Assembly: GCF_900112985.1 (NCBI RefSeq) | Contig: NZ_FONS01000008.1 | Span: forward strand, 62,001-126,000 | Length of the DNA stretch: 64,000 nt | Reading direction: 5' to 3' | DNA from: Pedobacter antarcticus | GTDB lineage: Bacteria; Bacteroidota; Bacteroidia; Sphingobacteriales; Sphingobacteriaceae | Shown: piece by piece, positions 1-9,069 of the stretch | How the letters are laid out: every line of letters begins with the position of its first letter | How positions within the stretch are numbered: position 1 is the stretch's first letter | Translations under genes and position numbers: made by a program | Notes under the pieces: generated by a model | Told to the model about the DNA's origin: nothing | Seen by the model: the letters and a program-made list of their open reading frames with translations, nothing else | The model's database searches: none

Positions 1-528
1 GTAACTGCTAAAGGCTTCTCTCAAATTGCCCGCGGGTAATAAAAACTGTGTCTTATTAAGCTGGTTAAAATCAAATAGCAAAATGCTGAATCCCGGTTTC
101 AGACTTCTGTGCTGAAAAGCATCATCGAGCAATATCAAGTCATGATCTGACTGCAATTTCCGGATTCCTTTCACCCTGTCTTCGCAAACAGCAACCGTAA
201 TCTGCGGAAATTTATGATAAAACTGGAGGGGCTCGTCGCCGATAGTTAAGGCCGTATCTGCTGCACCGGCCCTGATAAATCCTTTGGTCTTCCGGCCATA
301 CCCACGGCTGAGTACTGCAATTTTACGATCCCTGAACAGATTAATCAGATATTCAGTAGCGGGACTCTTCCCTGAACCTCCCACAACAAGGTTGCCCACT
401 ACAATAACCGGAAGGTCAAATTTTGTGGAACGGAAAACACCCAAATTATAAAGCTGATTTCTGAGGTAAACCACCAGGCCGTAAATCAACGAGAGCGGTA
501 ATAAAAGGATTCTTAAGTATTTAAGCAT
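1..528 (-). CDS. lpxK: Tetraacyldisaccharide 4'-kinase LpxK, 3'-truncated by window edge
   Basis: LpxK phosphorylates the 4' position of the lipid A disaccharide at the inner membrane, giving lipid IVA. The frame starts with MLKYLRILLLPLSLIYG, a hydrophobic N-terminal anchor typical of LpxK, followed at about residues 44-52 by the P-loop GNLVVGGSGKSP, then LSRGYGRKTKG and LLDDAFQHRSL, all standard family motifs. About 176 codons are present; the C-terminal half lies beyond the left edge. It is divergent from pruA across a 189-bp gap. The sequence CAAAAATA at 539-546 reads TATTTTTG on this strand, a possible -7 box, but without a good -33 element. Confidence 0.93.
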   Translation of the reverse strand, partial: MLKYLRILLLPLSLIYGLVVYLRNQLYNLGVFRSTKFDLPVIVVGNLVVGGSGKSPATEYLINLFRDRKIAVLSRGYGRKTKGFIRAGAADTALTIGDEPLQFYHKFPQITVAVCEDRVKGIRKLQSDHDLILLDDAFQHRSLKPGFSILLFDFNQLNKTQFLLPAGNLREAFSSY

Positions 529-687
529 AGGAGTGAATCAAAAATAAGAATTATTTCAGCGAAGATTGACCTGGTATGTTTATAATGTTCCATAAGTGAT
601 AATCAGCGCAGTGTTTTCTGCGTTTAATTTAATGTTAGCTAAATATCATAATGCCAGCCGCATTAAATGGCCGGGTAAATAAAGAGC

Positions 688-695
688 TATATTTG
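688..695 (+). promoter_or_regulatory. Possible -7 box of pruA promoter
   Basis: TATATTTG fits the Bacteroidota -7 consensus TAnnTTTG, 22 bp before the pruA start codon. No TTG sits at the expected 19-20 bp upstream (only TTA nearby), so this is a weak call. Confidence 0.35.
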
Positions 696-717
696 TACTA
701 TTCATAAATTATATATC

Positions 718-2346
718 ATGTTAAAAGGATTTTTCAATGTGCCAACAGCTGTAAACGAACCCATTCAGGACTATGCTCCGGGAAGCAGGGAACGTGAGCT
801 CTTACAGTCTGCACTGGCTGAAGCACGTGCGGTAGAAGGTGATATACCAATGTATATTGGAGGTAAAGCTGTTCATACCGATAAAAAAGGGAAAGTTACT
901 CCACCCCATGATCATCAGCATTTACTGGCTCAATACAGTATTGGAGACAAAACACATGTTCAACAGGCAATTGATGCTGCGCTTGCGGCTAAACCTCAAT
1001 GGGAGAACCTGGCATGGGAACAACGTGCCTCAATATTTCTGAAAATAGCAGACTTAATTGCAGGTCCATACCGCTATAAACTGAACGCCTCAACGATGCT
1101 GGGGCAATCTAAAAATGCTTATCAGGCCGAAATTGATTCTGCATGTGAGTTAATTGACTTTCTGCGTTTCAATGTAAACTATATGACGGAAATCTATCAG
1201 CAGCAGCCTCCTGTGTCACCAAAAGGTGTCTGGAACAGGGTCGAGCAACGCCCGCTGGAGGGATTTGTTTTTGCTTTAACACCGTTCAACTTCACTGCTA
1301 TTGCCGCAAACCTGCCAACTTCGGCAGCCCTTATGGGAAATGTAGTCGTATGGAAACCGGCAGATACACAAGTTTATGCAGCAAACCTCCTTATGGAGAT
1401 CTTCCGTGAAGCAGGTCTGCCTGACGGAGTAATTAATCTGGTATATGTAGATGGTCCGGAAGCTGGTGAGGTGATTTTTAACAGTCCCGATTTTGCGGGA
1501 ATACACTTTACAGGCTCCACTGCTGTATTTCAGAATATCTGGAAAACTATTGGCAACAATATTCATAAATATAAAACCTACCCCAGAATTGTAGGTGAAA
1601 CCGGCGGTAAGGATTTTATACTGGTTCACGGCTCAGCAGATGCAGAAGTATCGAGTACAGCTATTTTACGCGGTGCATTTGAATACCAGGGTCAGAAATG
1701 TTCTGCAGCTTCCAGAGTTTATATCGCTAAAAGCCTTTGGCCGTCAATCAAAGAACTGATGCTACGTGACCTTGCGACCTTTAAAATGGGCGGTACAGAA
1801 GACTTTGGTAATTTTATTAATGCTGTTATCGATGAACGCTCATTTGATAAGCTGGCCAAATATATAGACAGTGCAAAAGCTGATGGGAGTGTGGAGATTA
1901 TTGCAGGCGGTAATTACGATAAATCAAAGGGCTATTTCATAGAGCCAACTGTTATAGTGGCCGACGATCCTAAATATATTACCATGTGCGAGGAGCTATT
2001 TGGTCCGGTACTGACGGTATTCGTTTATGAAGATGAAGCATTCGATGACATCTTAACTACTATTGATTCGACTTCTATTTATGCGCTGACCGGAGCGGTA
2101 ATTGCACAGGACAGGTATGCAATTGAGAAGGCATCTAATGCTTTAAGAAATGCGGCCGGTAACTTCTATATCAACGATAAATGTACGGGAGCTGTTGTTG
2201 GACAGCAGCCTTTCGGCGGAGCCAGAGGTTCGGGAACAAATGACAAAGCAGGATCAATGATCAACTTATTACGCTGGGTGTCGCCACGTACAATTAAGGA
2301 ATCTTTCGATCCTCCTAAAGATTACCGCTACCCTTTCCTGGGCTAA
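718..2346 (+). CDS. pruA: 1-pyrroline-5-carboxylate dehydrogenase
   Basis: Oxidises L-glutamate gamma-semialdehyde (P5C) to glutamate with NAD+, the second step of proline catabolism. This is a stand-alone 542-residue aldehyde dehydrogenase, not fused to proline dehydrogenase. The general-base glutamate lies in GETGGKDF (about E294) and the catalytic cysteine in YQGQKCSAASR (about C328). The C-terminal segment GQQPFGGARGSGTNDKAG is characteristic of P5C dehydrogenases rather than generic ALDHs. The start MLKGFFNVP is the usual family N-terminus. It stands alone and ends at a shared terminator with the convergent carbonic anhydrase gene. Confidence 0.95.
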   Translation: MLKGFFNVPTAVNEPIQDYAPGSRERELLQSALAEARAVEGDIPMYIGGKAVHTDKKGKVTPPHDHQHLLAQYSIGDKTHVQQAIDAALAAKPQWENLAWEQRASIFLKIADLIAGPYRYKLNASTMLGQSKNAYQAEIDSACELIDFLRFNVNYMTEIYQQQPPVSPKGVWNRVEQRPLEGFVFALTPFNFTAIAANLPTSAALMGNVVVWKPADTQVYAANLLMEIFREAGLPDGVINLVYVDGPEAGEVIFNSPDFAGIHFTGSTAVFQNIWKTIGNNIHKYKTYPRIVGETGGKDFILVHGSADAEVSSTAILRGAFEYQGQKCSAASRVYIAKSLWPSIKELMLRDLATFKMGGTEDFGNFINAVIDERSFDKLAKYIDSAKADGSVEIIAGGNYDKSKGYFIEPTVIVADDPKYITMCEELFGPVLTVFVYEDEAFDDILTTIDSTSIYALTGAVIAQDRYAIEKASNALRNAAGNFYINDKCTGAVVGQQPFGGARGSGTNDKAGSMINLLRWVSPRTIKESFDPPKDYRYPFLG

Positions 2347-2374
2347 TCTGTTTTATTCAGATTTATATATAAAC

Positions 2375-2408
2375 AAAAGCGCCAGCTCCTGTAAAGGGCT
2401 GGCGCTTT
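2375..2408. terminator. Bidirectional terminator between pruA and carbonic anhydrase
   Basis: An 11-bp GC-rich stem (2376-2386 with 2398-2408, arm AAGCGCCAGC) has an A-run on the left and a short T-run on the right. It sits between convergent genes and can serve both. Confidence 0.8.
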
Positions 2409-2426
2409 CTATTGGGACAGTGCTGT

Positions 2427-3098
2427 TTATTTAGTCAACATGTCTATCTTGAATACTGACGATATATTATCGTTAGATTCTGTAGTCACACTAAGATCTT
2501 TAATCAGACCTGTCTCCAGACTATATACCCAACCATGGATACCCAATTTCTTACCATTCGACCACCGATTCTGAATAATGGAAGTTTTAGTCAGGTTAAA
2601 GACACCCTCAATAACATTCAATTCTACCAGACGGTCGGCACGTTTCTTATCATCAGTGATTCTGTCCAGCTCATGGTAATGCAGACGGTAAGTATCTTTA
2701 ATATTTCTCAGCCAGTTATCAATAATACCATATTGCTTATTGCCCAGGGCAGCTTGTACTCCACCGCATCCGTAATGTCCGCAAACAATCACGTGCTCAA
2801 CTTCAAGTACGTTTACTGCATAATCCAGGACGCTTAAAAGGTTCATATCTGTGTGGACTACAACATTCGCAATATTCCGGTGTACGAAAATATCTCCGGG
2901 ATTGGTATTGGTGATCTGATTTGCAGGCACCCTGCTGTCTGAACATCCGATCCATAATACTGGTGGCGTCTGTCCTGCAGAAAGTCTGGCAAAATATTCG
3001 GGATCTTCAGCTAATGTTGCTGCAACCCAGTCTTTGTTTCCTTGTAAAAGGGCTTCGTATGTGATATGTTTTGTGTGGTGTTCAATTTTTGCGCACAT
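2427..3098 (-). CDS. can: Beta-class carbonic anhydrase
   Basis: Cytoplasmic zinc enzyme interconverting CO2 and bicarbonate. The beta-class signature is complete: CSDSR (C52, D54, R56) and CGHYGCGG (H108, C111) give the Cys-His-Cys zinc set plus the Asp-Arg dyad. Length 223 aa is normal. It follows the SulP transporter gene directly on the same strand (1-bp gap), so the two are almost certainly one transcript. The pairing suggests bicarbonate supply or pH/CO2 homeostasis; that role is inferred from context. Confidence 0.95.
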   Translation of the reverse strand: MCAKIEHHTKHITYEALLQGNKDWVAATLAEDPEYFARLSAGQTPPVLWIGCSDSRVPANQITNTNPGDIFVHRNIANVVVHTDMNLLSVLDYAVNVLEVEHVIVCGHYGCGGVQAALGNKQYGIIDNWLRNIKDTYRLHYHELDRITDDKKRADRLVELNVIEGVFNLTKTSIIQNRWSNGKKLGIHGWVYSLETGLIKDLSVTTESNDNISSVFKIDMLTK

Positions 3099-3099
3099 A

Positions 3100-4707
3100 T
3101 TATTTGTGGTTTTTTAGGTTTTGAATAGGCATGTCGTCAACTATAGGTACTGTATAATGGTCTTTGATATCTTCCAGTGATACAATAATCCCTTTTGAGA
3201 ATGCGCTGTGTTTAAAATTGTGAATTGTTTCCAGTACATCCGGGTGGATATAGCGGGAGTTTCCGCCGTCAATTACGACATTGGTTTCTTTTGGAATTTT
3301 GTTAAGTACTACCTGTATGGCAGCCTTATTCAAAAAGGACACTTCTTCAGAAAGTTTAATTCTAAGATTCTTATTGTCACCTTCCTGATGTATTTTATAA
3401 AAATACGGATTCCTCATATTGGTACGCAGCAGGTAAAATACAGATAGTAACATCCCTACAGCGACACCTTTTAGCAAGTCGGTTAGTAAAACAGCGATAA
3501 TGGTAATCACGAATGGTACAAACTGGTCCCATCCTTTATGATACATATGTTTGAAGAGACTAACTCTCGCCAATTTATAACCTGTAACAAGTAGAATCGC
3601 TGCTAAACAAGCCAGAGGAATCATATTCAGTATACCAGGTATAAATAAAAGAGACAGCAATAACCAGCTTCCGTGAAAGATGGCAGATATTTTTGTCCTT
3701 CCACCTGCATTCACATTGGCTGAACTTCTTACAATAACTGATGTCATCGGGATACCGCCGACCATTCCACTGGCCATATTTCCAATTCCCTGTGCGACAA
3801 GCTCCCTGTTAGTTGGAGAAGTCCTTTTCATTGGATCTATCTTATCAATAGCTTCAATACTCAGTAAAGTTTCCAAACTGGCAACTACCGCAATAGTGAT
3901 AGCAACTTCCCAGACTTTGATATTGGTAATCGCAGTAAAATCAGGCATTGTAAATAAACTGAAAAATTCGCCAGCACCATTTACAACAGGTATTTCTACC
4001 ATCTGACTTGCACGAAGTGCCTGTCCGGACTGTTGGAATAAAATGGCAGCGACAATACCCAGCACGACCACTACTAGAGGCGCTGGTATACTGCTCAGTT
4101 TTTTAATCTTTGGCCAGAATAATAATATAGCAATGGAAAGTACTGTAATCACGAAGGCCGGGATATTGATATTCTGTATCGCTTCGCTTAAATCGGCGAA
4201 TACAGATGTACCGCCGGAAGCGACCAATCTTTCGTCAATAAAATCCAGATCTACACCCAACGCATGAGGAAGCTGTTTCATAATCAGAATAATACCGATC
4301 GCGGCCAGCATTCCTTCAATAACACTTGACGGAAAATAATTACCTATTGTTCCTGCTTTGATCATACCAAGTATGACCTGAAATACACCAGCCAGAACAA
4401 CTGCCAGCAAGAATATAGGGTAACTGCCTAAAGCTGCTACTGCACCAAGTACAATTACAGTAAGTCCTGCGGCAGGACCACTTACGCTTAACTGGGATCC
4501 ACTGATACTAGCGACAACAATACCGCCAATAATTCCGGTTATAATTCCGGCAAATAATGGAACCCCAGACGCCAGGGCGATACCCAGACACAATGGGAGT
4601 GCGACTAAAAAGACAACTATACTAGCTGGCAGGTCGCGTTTTAAATTTTTTTTAAGGATATATTTCCTCACTTCTAATCTTGAAAAGATTGAATTTCCGT
4701 TCTGCAT
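3100..4707 (-). CDS. SulP family anion transporter (probable bicarbonate or sulfate carrier)
   Basis: Inner-membrane SLC26/SulP transporter, 535 aa. The N-terminal cytoplasmic lead ends at LKRDLPASIVVFLVALPLCLG, the conserved first membrane segment. The SGPAAGLT element near residues 76-83 is the substrate-site region. About 12 membrane segments extend to about residue 430, and a C-terminal STAS-like domain follows (VVIDGGNSRYIHPDVLETI). Fusion or coupling of SulP to beta-carbonic anhydrase is known in many bacteria and points to bicarbonate (BicA-like) transport; sulfate cannot be excluded from sequence. First gene of a two-gene unit with the carbonic anhydrase. Confidence 0.9.
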   Translation of the reverse strand: MQNGNSIFSRLEVRKYILKKNLKRDLPASIVVFLVALPLCLGIALASGVPLFAGIITGIIGGIVVASISGSQLSVSGPAAGLTVIVLGAVAALGSYPIFLLAVVLAGVFQVILGMIKAGTIGNYFPSSVIEGMLAAIGIILIMKQLPHALGVDLDFIDERLVASGGTSVFADLSEAIQNINIPAFVITVLSIAILLFWPKIKKLSSIPAPLVVVVLGIVAAILFQQSGQALRASQMVEIPVVNGAGEFFSLFTMPDFTAITNIKVWEVAITIAVVASLETLLSIEAIDKIDPMKRTSPTNRELVAQGIGNMASGMVGGIPMTSVIVRSSANVNAGGRTKISAIFHGSWLLLSLLFIPGILNMIPLACLAAILLVTGYKLARVSLFKHMYHKGWDQFVPFVITIIAVLLTDLLKGVAVGMLLSVFYLLRTNMRNPYFYKIHQEGDNKNLRIKLSEEVSFLNKAAIQVVLNKIPKETNVVIDGGNSRYIHPDVLETIHNFKHSAFSKGIIVSLEDIKDHYTVPIVDDMPIQNLKNHK

Positions 4708-4778
4708 AATAAAATATTAAGTATTCCTTAAACACAATAGAATGGGCCATAAAGAAGCCGCATTCAGTTCAAAAAAAA

Positions 4779-5120
4779 TTAACAGCAGTTAGGGGGCGGT
4801 GTCGGAACGGAAGGATAATAAGATGATATGTACCGCTTGAAATGATCGAAAAATGCGTTTGTTAAGGCAAAATCATGTAAAGGGGGTAGTATATTCGAAA
4901 CCAGATAAGGCTCAAGTGGTTTATAATCTATAAACTTAACTTTATCCTTTCCGGTATCGGTTTCTGGTGCATGCTCATGCTCCAGTTGTAAAATTACGGA
5001 GTTAATCAGGTCTTTATCAAAATGAGCAATAAATACGGGCGCTGCTGAAATGAACATTTTCGCAGTGAAAATGCTGATAAATACGATGACTATATGTAAC
5101 CGGAATTTACGAAGGCGCAT
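4779..5120 (-). CDS. Small secreted or membrane-anchored protein of unknown function
   Basis: A 113-residue protein with a basic N-terminus and one hydrophobic segment (about residues 8-31, signal peptide or anchor), then a polar domain with an HEHAPETD stretch. It ends in PTPPPNCC with two terminal cysteines. I do not recognise a family. It lies 71 bp upstream of the SulP/carbonic anhydrase unit on the same strand and could belong to that transcript, and it is divergent from the porin gene. A role cannot be assigned; the paired C-terminal cysteines and histidines would be compatible with metal binding, but this is speculation. Confidence 0.7.
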   Translation of the reverse strand: MRLRKFRLHIVIVFISIFTAKMFISAAPVFIAHFDKDLINSVILQLEHEHAPETDTGKDKVKFIDYKPLEPYLVSNILPPLHDFALTNAFFDHFKRYISSYYPSVPTPPPNCC

Positions 5121-5154
5121 TGAGTATTTTGATCATTATAATTTTTGTGTTCCC

Positions 5155-5162
5155 CAAATGTA
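5155..5162 (-). promoter_or_regulatory. Possible -7 box for the 113-aa protein gene
   Basis: On the minus strand this reads TACATTTG, matching TAnnTTTG, 34 bp before the start codon. The matching -33 position holds TTA rather than TTG, so the call is tentative. Confidence 0.35.
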
Positions 5163-5306
5163 AATAAGAATCAATGTAGATTAATAAACAAAATGGTAAA
5201 ATAAATGTAATTATACGTATTGGAACATTAATTATACCAAAATTCGCCGGGATTTCAGCGATTTGTTGATATTTGCGAGATATGTCATTTTCATGGCAAA
5301 TACATT

Positions 5307-6539
5307 ATGAGAAAAATCTGTCTTAGTCTCCTGACTGCATTCCCCGCATTGGTTTTCGCGCAAAACAATAATGCCCCGTCCTCTTATGATATACATGATA
5401 TCAAAATAACCGGATATCTGCAGACCCAGTTTCAAAAAGCACAAACACCCGGCATTTCGTCGTTCTCTGGCGGAGACTTTGGTGAAAATTCGGACAATCG
5501 TTTTATGATTCGCAGGGGCAGACTTAAAGTCGACCGCGTAGATACTTATTCCAGCATCGTATTTCAGCTGGATGCGACACAAAACGGTGTTCAGCTTATG
5601 GATGCTTTCCTACAGCTCAATCATCCGGACTATAAAGCTTATAGATTCACTGCCGGCGTTTTTAACAGACCGTTCGGGTATGCAATTGCCTATTCTTCGG
5701 GGTACCGGGATTTTCCGGAACGTCCCCGGGTTTACCAGACACTAATGCCCAGAGAAAGAGATATCGGTGGAATGATTACAATTAATCCTGTCAAACAGCT
5801 TCATTTCCTGACCGCCGATTTTGCTGTGGTTAACGGAGCCGGCCTATTCGCCAGAGACTATGACTCCAGAAAAGACATGGTTGGTAACCTGCATTTTCAA
5901 TTTGACAGTCTAGCTGCAAAAAAGATAAACGTAGCTTTCGGAGGATCGATTTATAAGGGTACGGTAAGAAACAATACAGATACATATTATAAAGCTTCCG
6001 CGGCTGGTTTCCTTAAAAACACTGCGGAAGAAAATAAGGGTGCAAATCTGAAGAGAGATTACTTTGGAGCAAATGTACAGCTGGAGTATACCCACTCGCT
6101 CGGGAAGTCCGGTCTGAAAGCAGAATATGTAGCGGGTGTACAGCCTGGAATCGCAGCTTCATCGGGAGTTAAGGGGCCGGAAGCCAGTACAAGTTTCTCT
6201 ATGCAGCCGCAGACAGACCTTTATCTCAGGAATTTCTCAGGATACTATATTTGGTTTACACAGCAGATTCTTAAATCGAGGTTTTCGGCATTGCTAGCTT
6301 ATGATGTATATGACCCGAATACCGATGTGTCGGAAGGCCAGATCGGTGTAGCAGACAATACAACCGCAGGTGATATCCGTTTCGCTACACTAGGTTACGG
6401 TTTCACCTACCTGTTTAATACCCGTGTTAAACTCACGGTCTATAATGAACAGGTGAAAAATGGCCCTACAGCATTAGAGAAATATGAGGATGATATCCGC
6501 GATAATGTATTTACTATGCGTCTGCAATACCGTTGGTAA
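5307..6539 (+). CDS. Outer-membrane porin of the phosphate-selective O/P (OprO/OprP) type
   Basis: A 410-residue beta-barrel protein with a clear signal peptide ending ...PALVFAQ. The body has the FMIRRGRLKVDRVDTYSSIVFQ element and alternating amphipathic strands, and it ends in an aromatic-rich strand MRLQYRW with a C-terminal Trp, as expected for an outer-membrane barrel. Family members pass anions such as phosphate or pyrophosphate. Divergent from the 113-aa protein and SulP/carbonic anhydrase unit, so all may concern inorganic anions, but no regulatory site links them. Substrate not determinable from sequence. Confidence 0.88.
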   Translation: MRKICLSLLTAFPALVFAQNNNAPSSYDIHDIKITGYLQTQFQKAQTPGISSFSGGDFGENSDNRFMIRRGRLKVDRVDTYSSIVFQLDATQNGVQLMDAFLQLNHPDYKAYRFTAGVFNRPFGYAIAYSSGYRDFPERPRVYQTLMPRERDIGGMITINPVKQLHFLTADFAVVNGAGLFARDYDSRKDMVGNLHFQFDSLAAKKINVAFGGSIYKGTVRNNTDTYYKASAAGFLKNTAEENKGANLKRDYFGANVQLEYTHSLGKSGLKAEYVAGVQPGIAASSGVKGPEASTSFSMQPQTDLYLRNFSGYYIWFTQQILKSRFSALLAYDVYDPNTDVSEGQIGVADNTTAGDIRFATLGYGFTYLFNTRVKLTVYNEQVKNGPTALEKYEDDIRDNVFTMRLQYRW

Positions 6540-6603
6540 TAAAAATCTGTTCAGCGAAACCGGCTCAATTTTGTCATGATGGAGTTACAACTCGATAATA
6601 AAC

Positions 6604-6633
6604 TTGATGCTTAATGGTTGATTGATATATTTG
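6604..6633 (+). promoter_or_regulatory. Consensus Bacteroidota promoter for the M42 peptidase gene
   Basis: TTG at 6604-6606, exactly 19 bp, then TATATTTG at 6626-6633, a full match to TTG-N19-TAnnTTTG. The -7 box ends 21 bp before the start codon at 6655. Confidence 0.75.
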
Positions 6634-6654
6634 TTCTGATTAAAAAATACAATA

Positions 6655-7770
6655 ATGGCTAAAAAGAAAGACGAGAAACCGCAACACGTTGCTGTAGTCA
6701 ATAAAAAATCACTGCAGTTTTTTGAAGAATACATCAATAATCCATCCCCTACCGGTTTTGAATATCCTGGCCAAAAGCTTTGGCTGGATTATCTGAAACC
6801 ATATATTGATGAGAGTTTTATAGATAACTACGGAACAGCTGTAGGCGTAATCAATCCGAAAGCGACTTATAAAGTAGTAATTGAAGCACATGCCGATGAG
6901 ATTTCGTGGTTCGTTAATTATATTACCAGCGATGGTCTTATTTATGTGATCCGAAATGGTGGTTCTGACCATCAGATCGCTCCTTCTAAAAGAGTCAATA
7001 TTCACACCGACAACGGACTGGTTAAAGCAGTATTCGGATGGCCGGCAATCCACACACGCGGCGCAGGTGAAAAAGAAGAAGCTCCGGCTCTAAAAAATAT
7101 TTTCCTGGATTGTGGCTGTACTTCAAAAGAAGAAGTCGAAAACCTGGGAATTCATGTAGGTTGTGTAATCACATATGAAGATGAATTCATGGTCCTGAAC
7201 GACAGATATTATGTCGGCCGCGCATTGGACAACCGGGCAGGTGGTTTTATGATCGCTGAAGTAGCCCGTTTACTGAAAGAGAATAAACAGAAATTACCAT
7301 TCGGCTTATATATCGTCAATTCAGTACAGGAAGAGATTGGTTTGAGAGGTGCTGAAATGATTGCCCACCGTATTAAGCCAGATGTGGCTATTATTACAGA
7401 CGTAACACATGACACTTCCACACCGATGATCAATAAAATAACTCAGGGTGACCTGGCTTGCGGTAAAGGTCCTGTCGTATCTTATGCACCAGCTGTACAG
7501 ACCAATCTGAATAAGTTATTAATTGAGACAGCTCAGCAGCATAACATTCCATTCCAGCGCCAGGCTTCCTCACGTTCCACAGGAACTGATACCGATGCAT
7601 TTGCGTATTCCAATGGTGGCGTTCCATCTGCATTGATCTCCCTACCATTAAGATATATGCATACAACAGTAGAGATGATCCATAAAGAAGATGTAGATAA
7701 CGTAATCAACCTGATCTATCACTCCCTACTGAATATCAAAAAAGATCACGATTTTAAATACAATAAATAA
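6655..7770 (+). CDS. M42 family metalloaminopeptidase (glutamyl/leucyl aminopeptidase, FrvX/PepA type)
   Basis: Cytoplasmic binuclear metallopeptidase, 371 aa, expected to trim N-terminal residues from short peptides as a large tetrahedral oligomer. The metal-site residues are visible in order: H79 in EAHADEISWF, bridging D192 in GRALDNRAGG, catalytic E226 and ligand E227 in VQEEIGLRGA, Asp in ITDVTHD and H336 in MHTTVEMIH. The Lys/Asp-rich N-terminus (MAKKKDEKPQ) is a short extension. Some members were first named endoglucanases, but the conserved site argues for peptidase activity. Monocistronic, with a strong promoter upstream and a strong terminator downstream. Confidence 0.92.
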   Translation: MAKKKDEKPQHVAVVNKKSLQFFEEYINNPSPTGFEYPGQKLWLDYLKPYIDESFIDNYGTAVGVINPKATYKVVIEAHADEISWFVNYITSDGLIYVIRNGGSDHQIAPSKRVNIHTDNGLVKAVFGWPAIHTRGAGEKEEAPALKNIFLDCGCTSKEEVENLGIHVGCVITYEDEFMVLNDRYYVGRALDNRAGGFMIAEVARLLKENKQKLPFGLYIVNSVQEEIGLRGAEMIAHRIKPDVAIITDVTHDTSTPMINKITQGDLACGKGPVVSYAPAVQTNLNKLLIETAQQHNIPFQRQASSRSTGTDTDAFAYSNGGVPSALISLPLRYMHTTVEMIHKEDVDNVINLIYHSLLNIKKDHDFKYNK

Positions 7771-7789
7771 CAATTTATCTTCTTAAATA

Positions 7790-7824
7790 AAAAAGCGTAT
7801 CCTGCTCAGGATACGCTTTTTTTT
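7790..7824 (+). terminator. Rho-independent terminator of the M42 peptidase gene
   Basis: Stem 7790-7803 with 7808-7821 (core AGCGTATCCT), a 4-nt loop GCTC, then a run of T. Confidence 0.9.
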
Positions 7825-8031
7825 ATCTGCGAAACGACATGGTTACTATTAATTTCAGAAATATACATTTACAGCCTTTTGGACGATAAAATGGTTAAAT
7901 TTTTGCTAGGTAGTTGCGCAAACACTGAAGCGATGATAATTGGATTGTTTCGGGGACAGAAGAGACCATATTTTATAAATTAATTGATACGATTAGCGCA
8001 TGCGGCGCTTAATTACCCTTAGAAAAAAGAA

Positions 8032-8931
8032 ATGAAACCAACCTTATTAATTCTTGCAGCCGGTATGGCGAGCCGTTATGGAAGCATGAAACAAATTGAT
8101 GGCTTTGGCCCGAACCAGGAAACTATTATTGACTATTCAATATATGATGCCATCCAGGCCGGTTTTGGAAAAGTTGTATTCATCATCAAAGAAGAGTTTG
8201 TAGAGAACTTTAGAGCCATATTTGATCCGAAGTTAGCCGGAAAAATAGAGGTTGATTATGTCTTCCAAAATTTGGATCTTAAGCAATATGGAATAGACTA
8301 TGAAATAGAAAGAACTAAACCATGGGGTACTGCCCATGCAGTTCTGGCGGCAAGAAATACAGTAAAGGAGCCTTTCTGTGTAATTAATGCAGATGATTTC
8401 TATGGTCTGGATGCTTACCAGAAAATGGTTAAGTTTTTAACCGAAGATGTAACCAGCAGTAATTATTCGATGATCGGTTATGAAATCGGCAAAACATTAT
8501 CCGATTTCGGTTCTGTTTCCAGAGGTGTATGCAAAGTAAGTGCAGATGGTTACCTGGAAGAAATTATAGAAAGAACCAAGGTAATGTATTCCGGAGAGGC
8601 GATCGTTTACGAGGAAGACGAAAAACAGTATCCTTTACCCTATGAAAGCCGCGTATCTATGAACTTCTGGGGCTTTACTCCCGAAGTATTTAAACATGCA
8701 GAAGAAATGTTCAGGGATTTTGTAGAGGCAAACAAAGAAAATCCTAAATCTGAGTTCTTCATTCCCCTGGTTGCAGAAAACCTGTTGAGTGCGGAAACTG
8801 CAGACTTCAAAGTTATTCCTACTGACAGTAAATGGTTCGGCGTTACTTATAAAGAAGACAAACCAATTGTTCAGGCAAGTATAGATCAGCTAATCAAAGA
8901 CGGAAAATATCCCGAAAACCTTTGGAAATAA
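8032..8931 (+). CDS. Nucleotidyltransferase family protein (sugar-phosphate NTP transferase fold)
   Basis: 299 aa with the nucleotidyltransferase N-terminus LLILAAGMASRYGSMKQ, a variant of the G-x-G-x-R/K signature. The middle has ERTKPWGTAHAVLAA (nucleotide and sugar contacts) and the metal-binding Asp pair in VINADDFYG. These features match the GT-A-like pyrophosphorylase fold that joins NTP with a sugar 1-phosphate. It lacks a left-handed beta-helix acetyltransferase domain, so it is not GlmU. No sugar pathway genes adjoin it: it is a single-gene unit with its own terminator, and its substrate is unknown. Confidence 0.85.
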   Translation: MKPTLLILAAGMASRYGSMKQIDGFGPNQETIIDYSIYDAIQAGFGKVVFIIKEEFVENFRAIFDPKLAGKIEVDYVFQNLDLKQYGIDYEIERTKPWGTAHAVLAARNTVKEPFCVINADDFYGLDAYQKMVKFLTEDVTSSNYSMIGYEIGKTLSDFGSVSRGVCKVSADGYLEEIIERTKVMYSGEAIVYEEDEKQYPLPYESRVSMNFWGFTPEVFKHAEEMFRDFVEANKENPKSEFFIPLVAENLLSAETADFKVIPTDSKWFGVTYKEDKPIVQASIDQLIKDGKYPENLWK

Positions 8932-8932
8932 T

Positions 8933-8965
8933 AAAAAAAGGCTTCAGTAATGAAGCCTTTTTTTA
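8933..8965 (+). terminator. Rho-independent terminator of the nucleotidyltransferase gene
   Basis: AAAAAAGGCTTCA at 8934-8946, loop GTAA, then TGAAGCCTTTTTT at 8951-8963. Confidence 0.9.
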
Positions 8966-9011
8966 TTATACCTTATATATAATTTGACAGGCTTGACAAT
9001 ACCAATTCTGA

Positions 9012-9056
9012 CACACAAAAAAAAGAGGATGCCTTTTGGACATCCTCTTTTTTTAT
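9012..9056 (-). terminator. Rho-independent terminator of dnaK
   Basis: GAGGATG/CATCCTC stem (9025-9031 with 9041-9047) flanked by long A and T runs, so it can act in either direction; it lies 14 bp past the dnaK stop codon. Confidence 0.9.
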
Positions 9057-9069
9057 GTGTTAAAGTCGA

